This document shows positions 22,640 through 35,355 of a stretch of DNA of 64,000 nt, one piece after another (position 1 is the stretch's first letter; every line of letters begins with the position of its first letter). The position numbers were made by a program, and so were the translations under genes. This DNA comes from Bombyx mori (taxonomy: Eukaryota; Arthropoda; Insecta; Lepidoptera; Bombycidae): NCBI RefSeq assembly GCF_030269925.1, contig NC_085130.1, forward strand, positions 5,468,501 to 5,532,500, read 5' to 3'. The notes beneath the pieces are model-generated. The model was not told where the DNA came from and made no database searches. It saw only the letters and a program-made list of their open reading frames with translations.

Positions 22640-22862
22640 TTTTGCCACGTACCATCCGGCTATGGAATGAGCTCCCCTCCACGGTGTTTCCCGAGCGCTA
22701 TGACATGTCCGTCTTCAAACGAGGCTTGTGGAGAGTATTAAGCGTTAGGCAGTGGCTTGGCTCTGCCCCTGGCATTGCTGAGGTCCATGGGCGACGGTAA
22801 CCACTCACCATCAGGTGGGCTGTATGCTCGTCTGCCTACAAAGGAAAAAAAAAAAAAAAAAC
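22640..22862 (+). mobile_element. CR1-like LINE 3' end
   Basis: It reads 'gtaccatccggctatggaat', 'cggtgtttcccgagcgctat' and 'aaccactcaccatcaggtg', ending in a poly-A tail at 22843-22862. The plus strand carries decayed code for the WNELP-type C-terminus. Confidence 0.8.
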
Positions 22863-23214
22863 AAATGCTATAATTACCGATTTAGTTAATAAGTAAACAA
22901 AAAATAGTTCACGCACTAGTCATTTTCATATTTTATCTTCATTATACTGTACGTTATTGTATGCGTTATAAGCATTTACAGCGTTGTAAGCGAGATCGTT
23001 AAAAACTAATCAAGTTATGCACGTGTCTGAGTCGCCTGTTTTATACGATATTTTATGTTAATTTAGCTTTACAGCTATTACTAATTAGAATGAGTGTGTG
23101 TTTTCATGTGAACTAATTTGAAGTAATCTGTATTAGGCTTGTACAGAATGTAACGGAACTGTTTCGCATGTAATGAGGTTGATTTTTTTTTTTATGTTTG
23201 CTGTGTATCTAGAC

Positions 23215-23510
23215 TAGTATAAAAAAAAAATCCCTACCTAATCGTTAGTAGGCTAAAGGGCTATTCCAACTTCACGCAGACCGGTAGGTGAGCTCACGAG
23301 ATCAACCTAAGAGAATTGCTAACTAGCCCTAGCAAGAGCAGTGCTTCGCTGAATCTACTACCGAATCGGTAGGTTAATAGGTAATAGGTTAATAGGTAGT
23401 GGGTAGTAGGTTAATAGGTAGTAGGTAGTAGGTAGTAGGTTAATAGGTAATCGCGACACACTGAGAAGATCCGGCGAGAAACTCACTGAGTGGTGTCTAC
23501 GCGTACTAAC
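23215..23510 (-). mobile_element. LINE 3' end, inverted, with an internal minisatellite
   Basis: Inverted Jockey-like 3' UTR words ('agagcagtgcttcgctgaat', 'gaagatccggcgagaaactc') are split by 23367-23452, an array of TAATAGGT and TAGTAGGT units that has expanded from the 'accggatcggta' position. Confidence 0.7.
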
Positions 23511-23544
23511 TGACTACTACCACTGCGTCGTATTAGCGTCTATG

Positions 23545-23830
23545 ACACATAGGCTCTCGATGAACTCAGCAAAGAGTTCGACGTGCAACCTAACCAAGCA
23601 TCAGCCCGCTGAGTTTCTCGCCGGATCTTCTAAGCGGGTCGCGATTTCGATCCGGTAGTAGATTCATTCGCGAAGCAGCTACTCTTGAGTTGTTAGGCCT
23701 CCTATGGAGGCGCTCGGGTAGCTGTTAGCAAATCTCACCTTTCCTGGCTGAGCTCTTGCTCGCCCACTTGTCCTGATAAAACTGGAAAGGCCTCCGGGCC
23801 ACCAGTAATATCGCAATCATAAAAAAAACA
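23545..23830 (+). mobile_element. Jockey-like LINE 3' end
   Basis: This is a close relative of the 3' end of the LINE at 57580: 'tcgacgtgcaacctaacc', 'ccggtagtagattcattcgc', 'ctggaaaggcctccgggcc' and 'aatcataaaaaaa'. It is strongly 5'-truncated. Confidence 0.85.
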
Positions 23831-24945
23831 TATGGTTTTAACGCGGTACGGACCCGCCAGTCATATTCACATTCGATGGCGGGTTAAGGACATATGATTT
23901 TTTATCACGCATTTTTACATGCTCTTATTAGCTAGGTATGTACAGGTATGTATGAATACGGAATACTTAAACGTCATTATCGTCCACTTCAAGATGTCCA
24001 ATTAAGTCTAAAATTTGCACGTGCTTTAATTTATAACCGATGAAAATACAAAAATCTTATAAATTCGCTCTAAAATTTTGACAGAGTCGAAAAAAATATG
24101 ATGATTGCTAGTTCGATTTATTCGTATTTAAGCCATGTGTTTTTTTTTTTGTTTGTTTTTAAACCACATAATGTATTATATAAGACTCTTAAACCGGAAG
24201 GCAAGACATGGTCTGTTGGTGTTAAAAGTTTTCCATACACATCAACAACGTGAATTCTACCACCTAGATCCGAATCAAGAAATATCAAAGCGTCTATTTT
24301 ATATGACGGCTATCTCATCTTTCAAACCGAAATGTTTAACTACATTGTGTTAAGAATAGGCTAGACAGTGAAACAGCCTGTAGTAAATTTATATTCACGC
24401 GATCACCAACTTTTAATTATTTCACAGCTCGAATTAATTTCGCGAAATAGCATACTTGGGACATTCGTTCGAGCGAGCTTCGAGTGTGTCTGAATCGATT
24501 TTACCATGAGTAGAGGGCGGAGGTCACAGAATGTCTGCCGAAAACCAGACGGGGGCAATGTGACTTTAAAAAAATAAAAATGGCCGCATGTCGACGCCAT
24601 AATTCGAGTCGTTTCTCATTTGAAATTACAAAACACGTATAACGAATTTTAGTGGGCTTTTTAAACACCGTGAAAGAGATAGAAGCATTGTAATGTTATT
24701 TGCGGAAACGAGACGTGAGATTAAGTGTTGAATTTGGAATTTGACATATGAATGTTACATACAGTTGAAAATTGAATGGCATTGTGTTCTATAATGACGA
24801 ATTACCCGCATATGAGTGTAGGGTGTGTTGTAACCCACACAAGTGGGTAATACCACCCAATTTCTGCCCTGAAGAACCTCTAAAGAGCGATAAAGAAGCT
24901 GCCAATAAAAATCGCGTAACTTCCAATATCAAGGCAATTTTAATT
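23831..24945. other. Unassigned stretch
   Basis: No supported gene or clear repeat was recognised. Short ORFs on both strands lack motifs. Confidence 0.4.
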
Positions 24946-24947
24946 TA

Positions 24948-25198
24948 TCTTTTTTTTTATTGCTTCGATGGGTGGACGAGCTCACAGCCCACCTGGTGTT
25001 AAGTGATTACTGGAGCCCATAGACATATACAACTTTAATGCGCCACCCACCTTGAGATATATGTTCTAAGGGTCTCAGTATAATTACAATGGCTGCCCCA
25101 CCCTTCAAACCGAAGCGCATTACTGCTTCACGGCAGAAATAGGCAGGGCGGTGGTATCTGTCCGCGCGGACTCACAAGAGGTCCTACCACCAGTAAAT
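24948..25198 (-). mobile_element. Bm1 SINE, inverted, 5'-truncated
   Basis: A T-rich tail at 24950-24961 is followed by the complete Bm1 body to 'gaggtcctaccaccagtaa'. Confidence 0.88.
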
Positions 25199-25639
25199 AA
25201 CTGATATCATAGATTATCATAGAACTAAAGGTATTTAACAAAAATCTGAATCGCCCTAACGTCTTTTACAAGAACGCCAAGCAAAGAAATCGTTTATATT
25301 GTATATCTATCACTCTTTTGACGTATATCGACAAACTGAATTACCAAAATATAGAAAAACAAATCTGCACTTAATCCTGGCATCTACCGTAAATTAAACA
25401 TCTTTAATAATATATAAATCTACAGTGGTTTTTACGGATGTTCCGTTATAACTACGGAACCATCCATCCGATTTACTAGGAACTTGGTATCCATGTAGAA
25501 AATACATGTACTTAATGGATAGGCTTATATTTATATGAGCGTTGGACTCCCTAATAATAATGACAATAAGTAATAATGTTAATTTTAAATGCGCAGCGAA
25601 GCGGGCGAGTACAGCTAGTATATAATTAATAATAACGAA

Positions 25640-25760
25640 TGACTCAGTGGTGCAATAATTAGCGGCCCTGACTGTTGCGCCGAGAGTCGTGGGTTCGATT
25701 CCCATATCGGCCGAACATTCGTGTGATGAACAGATTTGTTTGCTCTTTGTTTGTGTGTTT
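25640..25760 (+). mobile_element. tRNA-derived SINE head, second family
   Basis: It contains 'gactcagtggtgcaataatt' (A-box region) and the B box GGTTCGATTCC (25691-25701), then 'cattcgtgtgatgaacag'. It is the forward counterpart of the copies near 17990 and 35935. Confidence 0.65.
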
Positions 25761-25790
25761 ACTATCTATACGATATGAAAATATATGATA

Positions 25791-26196
25791 TCTATATATT
25801 AATACATGAAGCAAAAACTTTGTCTCCCATTTTTACGAAAATTGCGCGGACGGAGGAGTATAAAATTTTCCACACTTATGGAGAATATAGAGAAGAAGTG
25901 TACAATGCTAATATTTTTTTAAATAATGCATAAAAGATACATTAAATAAATAAAGAAAACATTACACACACTACATACCATGTATTTGACGCACACACGC
26001 ATGCATACTATTTATTGTGAAACTTTTGTTCTTGACATCTGTTTTCAAATTGAGATTAAATATTGTTTGTCTTTGTTAATATTTTTTATAGTGTAGTCTT
26101 GGCGAAATTTGTGATTATAAAATACAATCATAATAGTGTACAAACTTAGAATTCCAATTAATTATAGTCGAATTTCGACTACTGCGGGACCTCTAG
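25791..26196 (+). mobile_element. Helitron-like element, family 2
   Basis: Its TC start is TCTATATATTAATACATGAA. It ends 'ctactgcgggacct' with CTAG at 26193-26196. Other copies are at 4993 and 15803. Confidence 0.7.
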
Positions 26197-26451
26197 TGAA
26201 AATAAATATGCTTATCAGCCTTTGATACCCGTAACACAAGGAATCCTAAATTGGGGCCGGATAACTGTACGTGATTTTTGTTCCCAGTTATTAGTTATTA
26301 GTTATTATTATTAGAATATTGTATAGGTATAATAATCGACGTTTGTTTATTCGTATGTTATCTATGTGGACTCCGAAACGACTGAAATGATTTCGACCAG
26401 ATTCTAAAGTAATCTACAGATAAGATTAGTCGATGGTGCTGTAAAATGGTC

Positions 26452-26668
26452 TTTTTTGCCACGCACCATCCGGCTATGGAATGAGCTCCCACGGTGTTTC
26501 CCGAGCGCTATGACACGTCCTTCTTCAAACGAGGCTTGTGGAGAGTATTAAGCGGTAGGCAGCGGCTTGGCTCTGCCCCTGGTATTGCTGAAGTCCATGG
26601 GCGACGGTAACTACTCACCATCAGGTGGGCCGTATGCTCGTCTGCCTACGAGGGCAATAAAAAAAAAT
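26452..26668 (+). mobile_element. CR1-like LINE 3' end
   Basis: Its landmarks match those of 22640-22862, including 'gcaccatccggctatggaat', and it ends in 'gagggcaataaaaaaa'. Confidence 0.8.
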
Positions 26669-26966
26669 CATAGATCGGAGAGCAAAACGCTCTGGATATG
26701 ATTAGTAAAAGCATTAAAATGAATGCTTTTAATACGAAAGTATTCAGGGTACCAGCGCAGATTAAATTCACGTTGCCATATCTCTTCCGATTCAACGCGC
26801 CATATTGATTGACGTTAATTCGTTTGGAAACTCCATATTTACATGAGCACGAGGCGTGTTCGACTAATCTTGGTCAGGCGGCGAGTGAAAGCGACTGCTA
26901 ATCCATTCCAAGTTCTATTCCCGGTCTGTATCTTTCTGTACTGGAATAGATTAGGGTTTCGTCAAG

Positions 26967-27272
26967 TTTTTGACGTGACAATGTCTTGTAATTCAAAGGA
27001 GCCGGCTGCACGCACGATAAAACATGACTCATATGGCGTTACCTCGCTCTGAGGCGATGTGAGCGATGCATCCACGCGGACAGCTGCTATACAATAATAC
27101 ATTTACATGTTTTCGTCAAGTATGAAGTTCAGTGAAAAGTGAATGTGGTGTCAATTGTTTATAGCAACGATAATTGTGATAATTGAAAAATAAACCATTC
27201 CATCAATATTTTCTTATGACGTTGTCACGTTCAACTATCGTCAGTAAACCGACTTTACAGACAACCGATTTT
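26967..27272. repeat. Second copy of the 21480-21910 repeat
   Basis: It shares the landmarks listed for 21480-21910 in the same order and orientation, with about 100 bp deleted after 'cctcgctctgaggcg'. It has a T run at 27271-27280. Confidence 0.65.
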
Positions 27273-27622
27273 TTTTTTGTCAAACAAAAGCTCGTCTATT
27301 AGAGTGTGACTCGTGACTCAAATAGTACAATAATAGCCCTTGTAAATTCGCTTCCCGGTCGCAGTCAGAGTCGTTGTGAAAAATATGTGTCATACATATC
27401 TCTAGCATAACCCAAGAATTGTTATAACGGGGTTCTTAGATTAGCGGACAAACAAGCGGTATCGGCTTGCGTAGAAAAAGAAAAAAACGTGCGTGCGAGC
27501 GTGAAAAACCATAGCAGCCTTCAAGAAATCTGTTAAAGAATACTATTTATCCTTACCATATTAAATAAAAGTATATATATTTGTATACCTAATGTATTAA
27601 ATATCATAATGTATCAAAGCTC

Positions 27623-28095
27623 ATGAGAACCCTTATCTTCTCCATATTCTTGTACGCTTCTGAGACGTGGACCCTCAAGGCCCGTACCCGATCGAGAATT
27701 GACGCATTTGAAATGTGGTGTTGGCGCAAAATGTTGGGCGTATCATGGACGGAGCGCCGAACAAATGTGTCAATTCTCGAGGAGCTAAACGTCAAGACCC
27801 GTCTATCTACAATCTGTATGCAGCGTCTCCTCAAGTACTTCGGACACGTGGCCCGACAAAATCCTGAGAACTTGGAAAAATTAATGGTTGTAGGTCACGT
27901 GGAAGGAAAGAGAAGTCGAGGAAGATTGCCAACCAGGTGGACGGCCATTATCAAGGAGGCCACAAACACCAGCGTCCCGGGCGCCATTAAGCAGGCCGAA
28001 TGCAGGCAACATTGGAGAAAGCTGGTGCAAAAACTGAACCAAGGTGGTCACGACCCTCAGTAATGAGGAAACGACAAAGAAGAAGAAGATTAAAT
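27623..28095 (+). pseudogene. RTE-like LINE C-terminal fragment
   Basis: This open frame of 146 codons has LYASETWTLKARTRSRIDAF, EMWCWRKMLGVSWTERRTN and KRSRGRLPTRWTAIIKEA. These are the post-RT C-terminal motifs of RTE-like reverse transcriptases. The element lacks endonuclease and RT domains, so it is a 5'-truncated insertion. It ends soon after the stop in a 'gaagaagaag' triplet tail. The minus-strand copy at 16799-17010 is the same family. Confidence 0.85.
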
Positions 28096-28212
28096 ATAAA
28101 GTAAGTATATCGACGCTTGAAAGGCAAACGCGACTAAGCGACAATAACTGCTTTGTACATAAATGATAGGCAATAACCATATTCGATGTGCAAAAAATAT
28201 ATATTTCTAGGT

Positions 28213-28328
28213 CTTTTTTTTTTGCCTTTTTAGGCAGACGAGCATACGACCCACCTGATGGTGAGTGGTTACCGTCACCCATGGACTTCAGCAATGCCAG
28301 GGGCAGAGCCAAACCGCTGCCTACCGCT
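28213..28328 (-). mobile_element. CR1-like LINE 3' end, inverted
   Basis: A T-rich tail is followed by 'ggcagacgagcatacgaccc' and 'cctgatggtgagtggttacc'. It is strongly truncated. Confidence 0.75.
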
Positions 28329-29430
28329 GCGGTCTATTAAAATCATTTCAATCATATTATTTTTTTCAGGTATTTCGACTTTAAATTAGTCTACTGTAAA
28401 GTTCACGCATTGTCGCTTAATTACGTTTACCTTTCAATCGTCGATATGTATGTGTATGTATGTATTTGTATGTATATATATATATTGTTTTGTATCTTGT
28501 AATATTCATATATTATTATAATATGTGATGTTTACTGTACGCACTAGGTTTGTGTTCCTAATTCTTCTTTCCTTCTGCGGGCCTACTGGAAGAGATTTCA
28601 ACATGAAATAAGTAATGCCCTTGTACTCTGTATCCTTATTGTCGTGTTTCTTCTAGCAGCTGTGCGTATAAAATATATTAAATAAATAAAATAAATAAAT
28701 AAAAAATTCTTAACGAGATGATCCCTTAAATTTCGCTCAACGTACTCTCGACAATTTCGTTCTCCCCTCGCAACATTTAAGTCTATTACAACCCCCGTCT
28801 GCTTCAAGCGAATTCGCATTGATGTAAATACAATTAAATCCGTTCCGATACGTTTACTTTGCAATTATTTTTTGTTTGTTCTTTTATCAAAGAATCCGAT
28901 GGAAGTTGACGTTTTTTGTATAAGATTCTATTAATATTGGAAATATCTCCAGCGTTTACCTACACGAAAGACTAAAAGGGCACGATCCTCGATCTGGGTC
29001 GTACCTGGTTCAGAGATTATCCATTGTCATACAGCGTGGCAATGCTGCCAGCGTAATGGGTACTTTCGGGCCGGGTGCAATCCAGAGTGGCTTGTTTGAC
29101 TAGCCGATGCCTACGCGCGCATGGCTGTTAACGTAAATCTATAATAATATGTTGCTTATGACGACGCTTGTGGCTGAAAGGAAGTATTGTACTTTTTGAC
29201 GAAGCATGTTGCTGATAACTCTATTTCTGTAATCCGACGAAGCATGTTGCGGATAATAACATGTACTTTTAGGTTAGGAATATTATGTTCTTTTTTTTTA
29301 TAATAAATTAGCCGTTTGATAAATAAAAAAGACTAAACTAGTTGTAGGAAGTTAAAATAGGATGAGATCGATACTACTGGTTACGCGTAAAACATCTATA
29401 TATCTAAAAATGAATTGATTTTCGTTAGTC
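28329..29430. other. Unassigned stretch with simple repeats
   Basis: It holds a (GTAT)n/(AT)n run near 28446-28487 and a (AAAT)n-type run near 28677-28706. Nothing with gene-like structure was seen. Confidence 0.4.
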
Positions 29431-29720
29431 TCTATACATAAAAATGAATTGCTGTTCGTTAGTCTCGCTAAAACTCGAGAACGGCTGGACCGATTTGGCT
29501 AGTTTTAGTCTTGAATTATTTGTGAAAGTCCAGAGAAGGTTTAAAAGGTAGATAAATATGAAAATGCTCGGAATTAAATAAAATTAACAATTTTGTTTTT
29601 CTTTTGTTGTGTCCACCGTCGGACGGATTCCTATTGTTTGTTTTTAGTTTACTTTATACAAAAGTTTAGGTCTTTTATTTTTCGATTGAGGCACTACGAA
29701 GTCTGCCGTCGATTATTATT
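29431..29720 (+). mobile_element. Helitron-like element, family 1, 3'-truncated
   Basis: It starts TCTATACATAAAAATGAATT and carries 'gagaacggctggaccgattt' and 'aggcactacgaagtctgccg', but the CTAG end is missing. A short piece of another copy lies just upstream (29401-29430). Confidence 0.6.
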
Positions 29721-30280
29721 AACGATGTTACTAACTCCTTCATCGTGAAATTCAGTAGTGAACATGCGTTAAGGATTTAAATAGCAGGACACTTGTCTCC
29801 ATACGAGTACAATTTACGTCTTATCCTTTAGGCCACGATGACTTATAAAAAACAGAGCGTCACAAACGCGCGTCAAAAGCGCTGCGTGTACACACACACA
29901 CTCAATACATTATAAATGAGGTATTATAACCAAGATATTGATGAGCATTGCATGACGCAAATCGTATCTGTCAGCTGTTCGATTACCGATCGTTAGCAAC
30001 ACGAGCGCTGACCGAAATGTAAACAGTTTTTATATTTATTTATTCGGATTATTCGACAGACTCAAATGTTGAAATTTAAAGTCGTTTTTTTCTTATACGT
30101 GAATTAGTTATTTTTTAGTTGAAACAGAAGTGCTCGTGGGCAGTTTCATGTTAAGCGGTTATTGGAACTCCATTGAATCATCATCATCATCCGAGGGTTC
30201 GCTACATTGACCGGTCCTGTGGAAGCCGAGTCGTAATATTACCGATATTGAAAGTGGGTCGCGATTTCGATCACCCATGT
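29721..30280. other. Unassigned stretch
   Basis: A decayed Bm1 head trace ('tccttcatcgtgaaattcag', 'taggccacgatgactt') lies at 29740-29846. Nothing else was recognised. Confidence 0.4.
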
Positions 30281-30281
30281 C

Positions 30282-30422
30282 TTTTTTTTATTATTGCCTT
30301 TGCAGGCAGACGAGCGTACGGCCCAGCTGATGGTAAGTGGTTACCGTCGCTCACGTACAGCAATGCCAAGGGCAGAGCCAAGCCGCTACCCACCATTGAG
30401 TACTCTCCGCAAGCCGCAAGCT
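30282..30422 (-). mobile_element. CR1-like LINE 3' end, inverted
   Basis: It reads 'ggcagacgagcgtacggccc' and 'gagtactctccgcaagcc', like 28213 and 41228. Confidence 0.75.
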
Positions 30423-31705
30423 TCAATAATCACAATGAAACAAGACTAGCTTAATACAAATTAGAATTCAAATTCTATGTCTCGACATAGCGAGCTACAT
30501 CAATAATTCAACACTACGTCGTCGCTCGACAGTTTTTTCACAGCAAACTTCCATTATAATAACTCATTCCGTCTTAGTGTTTATTTTTACGAGAAACTCC
30601 TTATTTTTATTTTAAGGCACGGAGAATCGAACTCTGCAAGTACTGCTATGTCTGGAGCCCGTTCAATGACCTAAGCCTATATACATTGCAAACGGGTGTG
30701 ACACAGTACGATCCTCGACCATGCTTCGACAGACATCTTGGATTTTTTTTTATTATATATTTAACGAACCGAAGCAAACACTAGTCTGTGTCCGCCTATA
30801 AATCAAATTGAAAGCGTTAATATACGCTAAAACGGATACAAGAATTCCTTTAATGCATTTTAAATAAAATAATAATAATATGTGCTTCTATTAAAACAGT
30901 TAGTTAATTAAACATTTAAAACAGTTTTTAGTTTTTTTTTTCTTTCATTAATTCGTAGTAATTCATACATATTATTGTATAGTAGAATAAAATTCAGCTA
31001 AACTAAATCGATAGATAACGTATAGATATATAATTGAATTACACGTTAATACTCACTCGAGATAGAATGGATCGGAGCTTTGAAAATCCAATCTCAATTT
31101 CACACACACACACACAGGCTTCAAGCACAGAAAATACAATTTTTTTTTGTGGGAATTCGCGGAAACCGACCTAATCTACAGGTCTGCTCGGCTGAGACTC
31201 CGAGGGGCGACTGAAACGCGACGAGATAAAGCCTCCTCATCAAGGATACCACAGGATATCATCAAAGTGTTTTATTCGTGACAAATGTAGATTAAATTCA
31301 CAGGAAACGTCTCGAATTCTTTATAAATGTGAGAACGATATGCAGAATACCTTATATACTAAAATCAACAGGTTATTTTCGTTCATTTTTGGCAAAAGCT
31401 ACAGACTATAAAGCTATAGACTATATGTGATTACGTGTTTCCTTTATTAAAGCATAATAAAAAAAAAATACAATCACCACAGAACGTACAAATTTGGATT
31501 CTCTTCGTTTATGGTTTGATGATAAATTTTATTGAAATTTTTGGGACATAAATCGGGGTGTGATATTGCTCGGTAGACCGACGGTCCGAATGTTGTTGTT
31601 CGGAGCTTGTATATACGCAAGCTTATCTTGAAAATGTCGTAAGCGAGATTCAAGCATCTGTCAAATATCTTTGTATTGTACGATGGCTACCGCCACTTTT
31701 TTTTT
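30423..31705. other. Unassigned AT-rich stretch
   Basis: There is a short (CA)n run at about 31101-31116 and scattered T/A runs. No gene or clear mobile element was recognised. Confidence 0.4.
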
Positions 31706-31706
31706 C

Positions 31707-31868
31707 TACCTAAGACGATAGCCTTAAGAGACTATTTCAGCGTAACCTTAACTAGTAGGTGAGCTCGCGGGGCTCAAACCTGACGACTTTGCTAACACGA
31801 ACCCTAGCAAGAGCTGTGCTTCGGAGAATCTACCACCGGATCGGAAACGCGACCCACTGAGAAGATAT
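31707..31868 (-). mobile_element. Jockey-like LINE 3' end, inverted
   Basis: It reads 'taaccttaactagtaggtga', 'gcgacccactgagaagat'. It is the inverted form of 973-1186 and is cut at its right side by the next element. Confidence 0.75.
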
Positions 31869-31872
31869 AATA

Positions 31873-32077
31873 TCACTACATAGTATAAAACAAAGTCGCT
31901 TTCTCTGTCCCTATGTATGCTTAAATCTTTGAAAGTACGCAACGGATTTTGATGCGGTTTTTTTAATAGATAGAGTGATTGAAGAGTGAGGTTTATTAGT
32001 ATAATAACATCCATTAAATAGTGGAGAAATTAATAATAAATTACAGTTTCCGAAGCGAAGCGAGGGCGGCTCGCTAG
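31873..32077 (+). mobile_element. Helitron-like element, family 3, compact copy
   Basis: It starts TCACTACATAGTATAAAACA after an A and ends 'gcgagggcggctcg' plus CTAG before a T. At 205 bp it has no coding capacity and serves as the reference for the larger copy at 20282-21095. Confidence 0.75.
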
Positions 32078-33160
32078 TTAACGTTACAAACGTGAAAGTT
32101 TGTCTGTTAGTTTTACATGAAATTCCCACAAGAAGCTTACAACTTAAGGATTAGCAAGACACTTGAGTACTTTATTATGGTAAGTGACTTGAACCGGGTA
32201 GCTCCGGATAATTCTGCTCTAGTAAATACGGGAATGTTCTCCTTAATACGTCATTTTCGTTAACAGCGGATGTTCAAATCGATTGGTACTTTATATATAA
32301 GAGAGTGACAGAAGCAACTCGTTGGCCCGAGAAAATGGAACATATTTCTTAATTCATTCACATATCCAAATTTGGAGCAAACGAAGCCGCGAGGCGTGTC
32401 TACGTTCTTTACAATGGTAAAGTAGATTTGTTTTTAATACGCTTTTATTAGCTTCAGCTTAGACGTATGTATGTTAGTATGTAATTGAATCTTTGAACAT
32501 GATTTTGACCCCGTTCAAAACGTCGGATTAACTCGAAATTTGGTATAGTTATTATGGACCGATGACATATCAATATTTAAAAAAAATTGGAAATTTTTTA
32601 TTAAGAAATTGAAATTCAACTAAGAAATGAAAAATAAATAATAGTTTAAAAAAACTAACAAAATACGCTTTTATAGAAAATCCAACTAAAAAATAGAAAA
32701 TAAATTTGAATTAAAAATAGTGTAAGAAAAAAATATTTTATTATAAAAAAAAACGTGGCGGGTGCATGGTATGAATAGTTATAAATATCTTATGAACAGA
32801 TATGAGTAGAAGGATTATTTTGATAATGTCCTGAAAAGCATAATTTTTTTGAATTATTATTTAGCATATTTATTTAATAAATGTTTCGAATGAAGGAAAA
32901 TATGATTAAACTTTTGACAGAGAGACAGCTAATTATTTTTTTCTCTAATCAACATATTTTTATGTTGTGTATATGATTGTGGATATGATATGATTATATA
33001 TGTATGAGGATTTGCATAAAGAAATGAATGTAAATTTTATATTATTATTATGTTATGATATAATTTACATACGTTGTTGTATATCATGTTTATGTATGTA
33101 TACTGTGTGTGTGTTTGTATATGTATTTAATATTATTATTATTTTTCTTATTTCTCATAA
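32078..33160. other. Unassigned AT-rich stretch
   Basis: No gene was recognised. Composition is strongly AT-rich around 32575-32760 and 32940-33150. Confidence 0.4.
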
Positions 33161-33290
33161 AGGAATGCACCCACCACAGGACTCTCTACACCATCCTTGC
33201 TTGACAGGTAGAGAATGCTTCAGACATTAAATCCGCCACTGTACTTTTGTGCATTAAGCTGAATAAATAAATAAATAAAATAATTTATTT
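33161..33290 (+). mobile_element. Probable LINE 3' tail with (TAAA)n
   Basis: It reads 'attaaatccgccactgtact', 'ttgtgcattaagctgaataa', then an (AATA)n run to about 33290. This is the layout of CR1-group 3' ends with short tandem tails. There is no coding part, so the class is tentative. Confidence 0.45.
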
Positions 33291-33545
33291 ACCGGCTAAG
33301 TTTGTCGGAATAATTTACAATTCACAAACACAAAATCAACAACATAGATAAGTGATTAATGTTGTAACTAAATACCTAATATTATATTTAAGTAAAGCTT
33401 TTATAACAAAACGTTAGCTTGCAAACACTATCGAATGTTCCGAACTTTCACAAAAGCCTCGCCACTCCCGTAGAAGAGGCGTAGCAACACGTAGCGTTAC
33501 GAAATTATGTAGCCAACTGCTACACTGTTAATTCATAGGAACATT

Positions 33546-33790
33546 TACTGGTGGTAGGACCTCTTGTGAGTCCGCGCGGGTAGGTACCACTACCCTGCCT
33601 ATGTCTGCCGTGAAGCAGTAATGCGTTTCGGTTTGAAGGGCGGGGCAGCCGTTGTAACTATACTGAGACCTTAGAACTCATATCTCAAGGTGGGTGGCGC
33701 ATTTACATTGTAGATGTCTGTGGGCTCCAGTAACCACTTAACATCGGGTAGGCTGTGAGCTCGTCCACCTATCAAAGCCATAAAGAAAAA
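33546..33790 (+). mobile_element. Bm1 SINE, 5'-truncated
   Basis: The body runs from 'ttactggtggtaggacctct' to 'cacctatcaaagccataaag'. Confidence 0.88.
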
Positions 33791-34225
33791 GAACTAAAGA
33801 TTCAAATAGATGAAAAATGATACTATTAAGGTTGGTACAGTACCCGGCGCTTAGACAGCTTTACGAGGCCGAAATTAGTCGATTTTCTATTTCTATTATT
33901 CCAAAGCTCAATGTGCCACATTTATCGCCGGACACTGTACCATACGGTGACCATATCATCCAATACAGAGTAATTTAGAAAAAGCACTTGAATTGTTACT
34001 TAGCATCTCAAGGTTTTTACCATAGTACCATCAACGTATGATAGGTGGCGCGCCAATAGTTTCAAAAACCTAACAATTTATAATTCGAGGGATGAAAGAT
34101 TATTTCGCTTAAGCGACATTTTTGCAAATTTACAGGAGAGCCATTTAAAGTTTAAAATTTTAAACAAAAATATCATTGAAGTTCAGTTAAAAATATCGCT
34201 TGATGCACGACATTTATATTTGTAA

Positions 34226-34515
34226 CTAGTTGACCCGGCAGACTTCGTAGTGCCTCAATCGATAAATAAAAGACCTACTTTTGTATATATAAAATAAACT
34301 AAAAACAAACAAAAGGAATCCTTCCGACGGGCGACACATCAAAGGAAAAACAAAATTGTTATTTTTATTTATTTCCGAGCATTTTCATATTTAGCTACCT
34401 TTTAAACCTTCTCTGGACTTCTACAAATAATTCAAGACCAAAATTAGCCAAATCGGTCCAGCCGTTCTCGAGTTTTAGCGAGACTAACGAACAGCAATTC
34501 ATTTTTATATATAGA
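34226..34515 (-). mobile_element. Helitron-like element, family 1, inverted
   Basis: CTAG at 34226-34229 is followed by 'ttgacccggcagacttcgta'. The other end is 'aattcatttttatatataga'. It is nearly collinear with 2620-2903. Confidence 0.7.
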
Positions 34516-35035
34516 TTAAAGGTCCGTTTTATTTGATATTAAAGCATCAGGAATTCGGTGTTTTTAATTGAACTTCAATTAAGTTTACTCCATTGAAATA
34601 TTATAGTTGAAGAAATTTGTTTGTTATGATATATATTTTTCCAAATTTCCATCTTTATACAGCTCTCCTGTGAAGTTGCAAAAATGTCACTTAAATCAAA
34701 TAAACCTTTCACCCCTTGATATGTTGATTTATTTATTTATTTCGAAAAACTATTAAGATAATAAGCAAACCATGGTATAAACATTAGGTAAACATACAGT
34801 AACGGCGACACAGACTAGCATGATCGGACGTAATTAATTTCCCAATAATTATTATAAATAGGCCGCGCTAATTAACGATGAAAATTAATATGACTAAGGT
34901 TAATTTTAATTTATTGTATTCTCATATTCCTAAGAAGTGAAATTGTTCTCGATTTGAGTTGACAATACTTAATTTTTTTTTCATGGACGCTAAAAGGTAT
35001 GTTTTTGTTTTGATACCGTCATTTAATATTTTTAT

Positions 35036-35355
35036 AAGGAGATGATGATCGAGCTTTGCTCATTTTTTTTTTTTTGATAATTCCATCTTGTTGTGTCTTT
35101 AAAGCGGTTAGTTGCTCTCAATTAAGAAAAATAGTATTAATATTCGCCAATAGATGTCGGGAAGAGTCATAAAGTCCATATCGTTGATTATTGAAAACAC
35201 GAATAAAACAACATTTTCCGAAAATAAATCGTAGCTAGATCGATTTATCGCCCCCGAAATCCCCAGTATACTAAATTTTATGAAAATCGTTGGAGCCGTT
35301 TCCGAGATTCAGATTTATATATATATATATATACAAGAATTGCTCGTTTAAAGGT
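35036..35355 (-). repeat. Dispersed repeat also present at 62730-63116
   Basis: The copies share 'ccaatagatgtcgggaagag', 'aaatcgtagct', 'cgatttatcgcccccgaaat' and 'ttggagccgtttccgagatt', then an (AT)n run and 'caagaattgctcgttta'. This is probably another Helitron-type family, as the other copy begins at CTAG. Confidence 0.6.
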
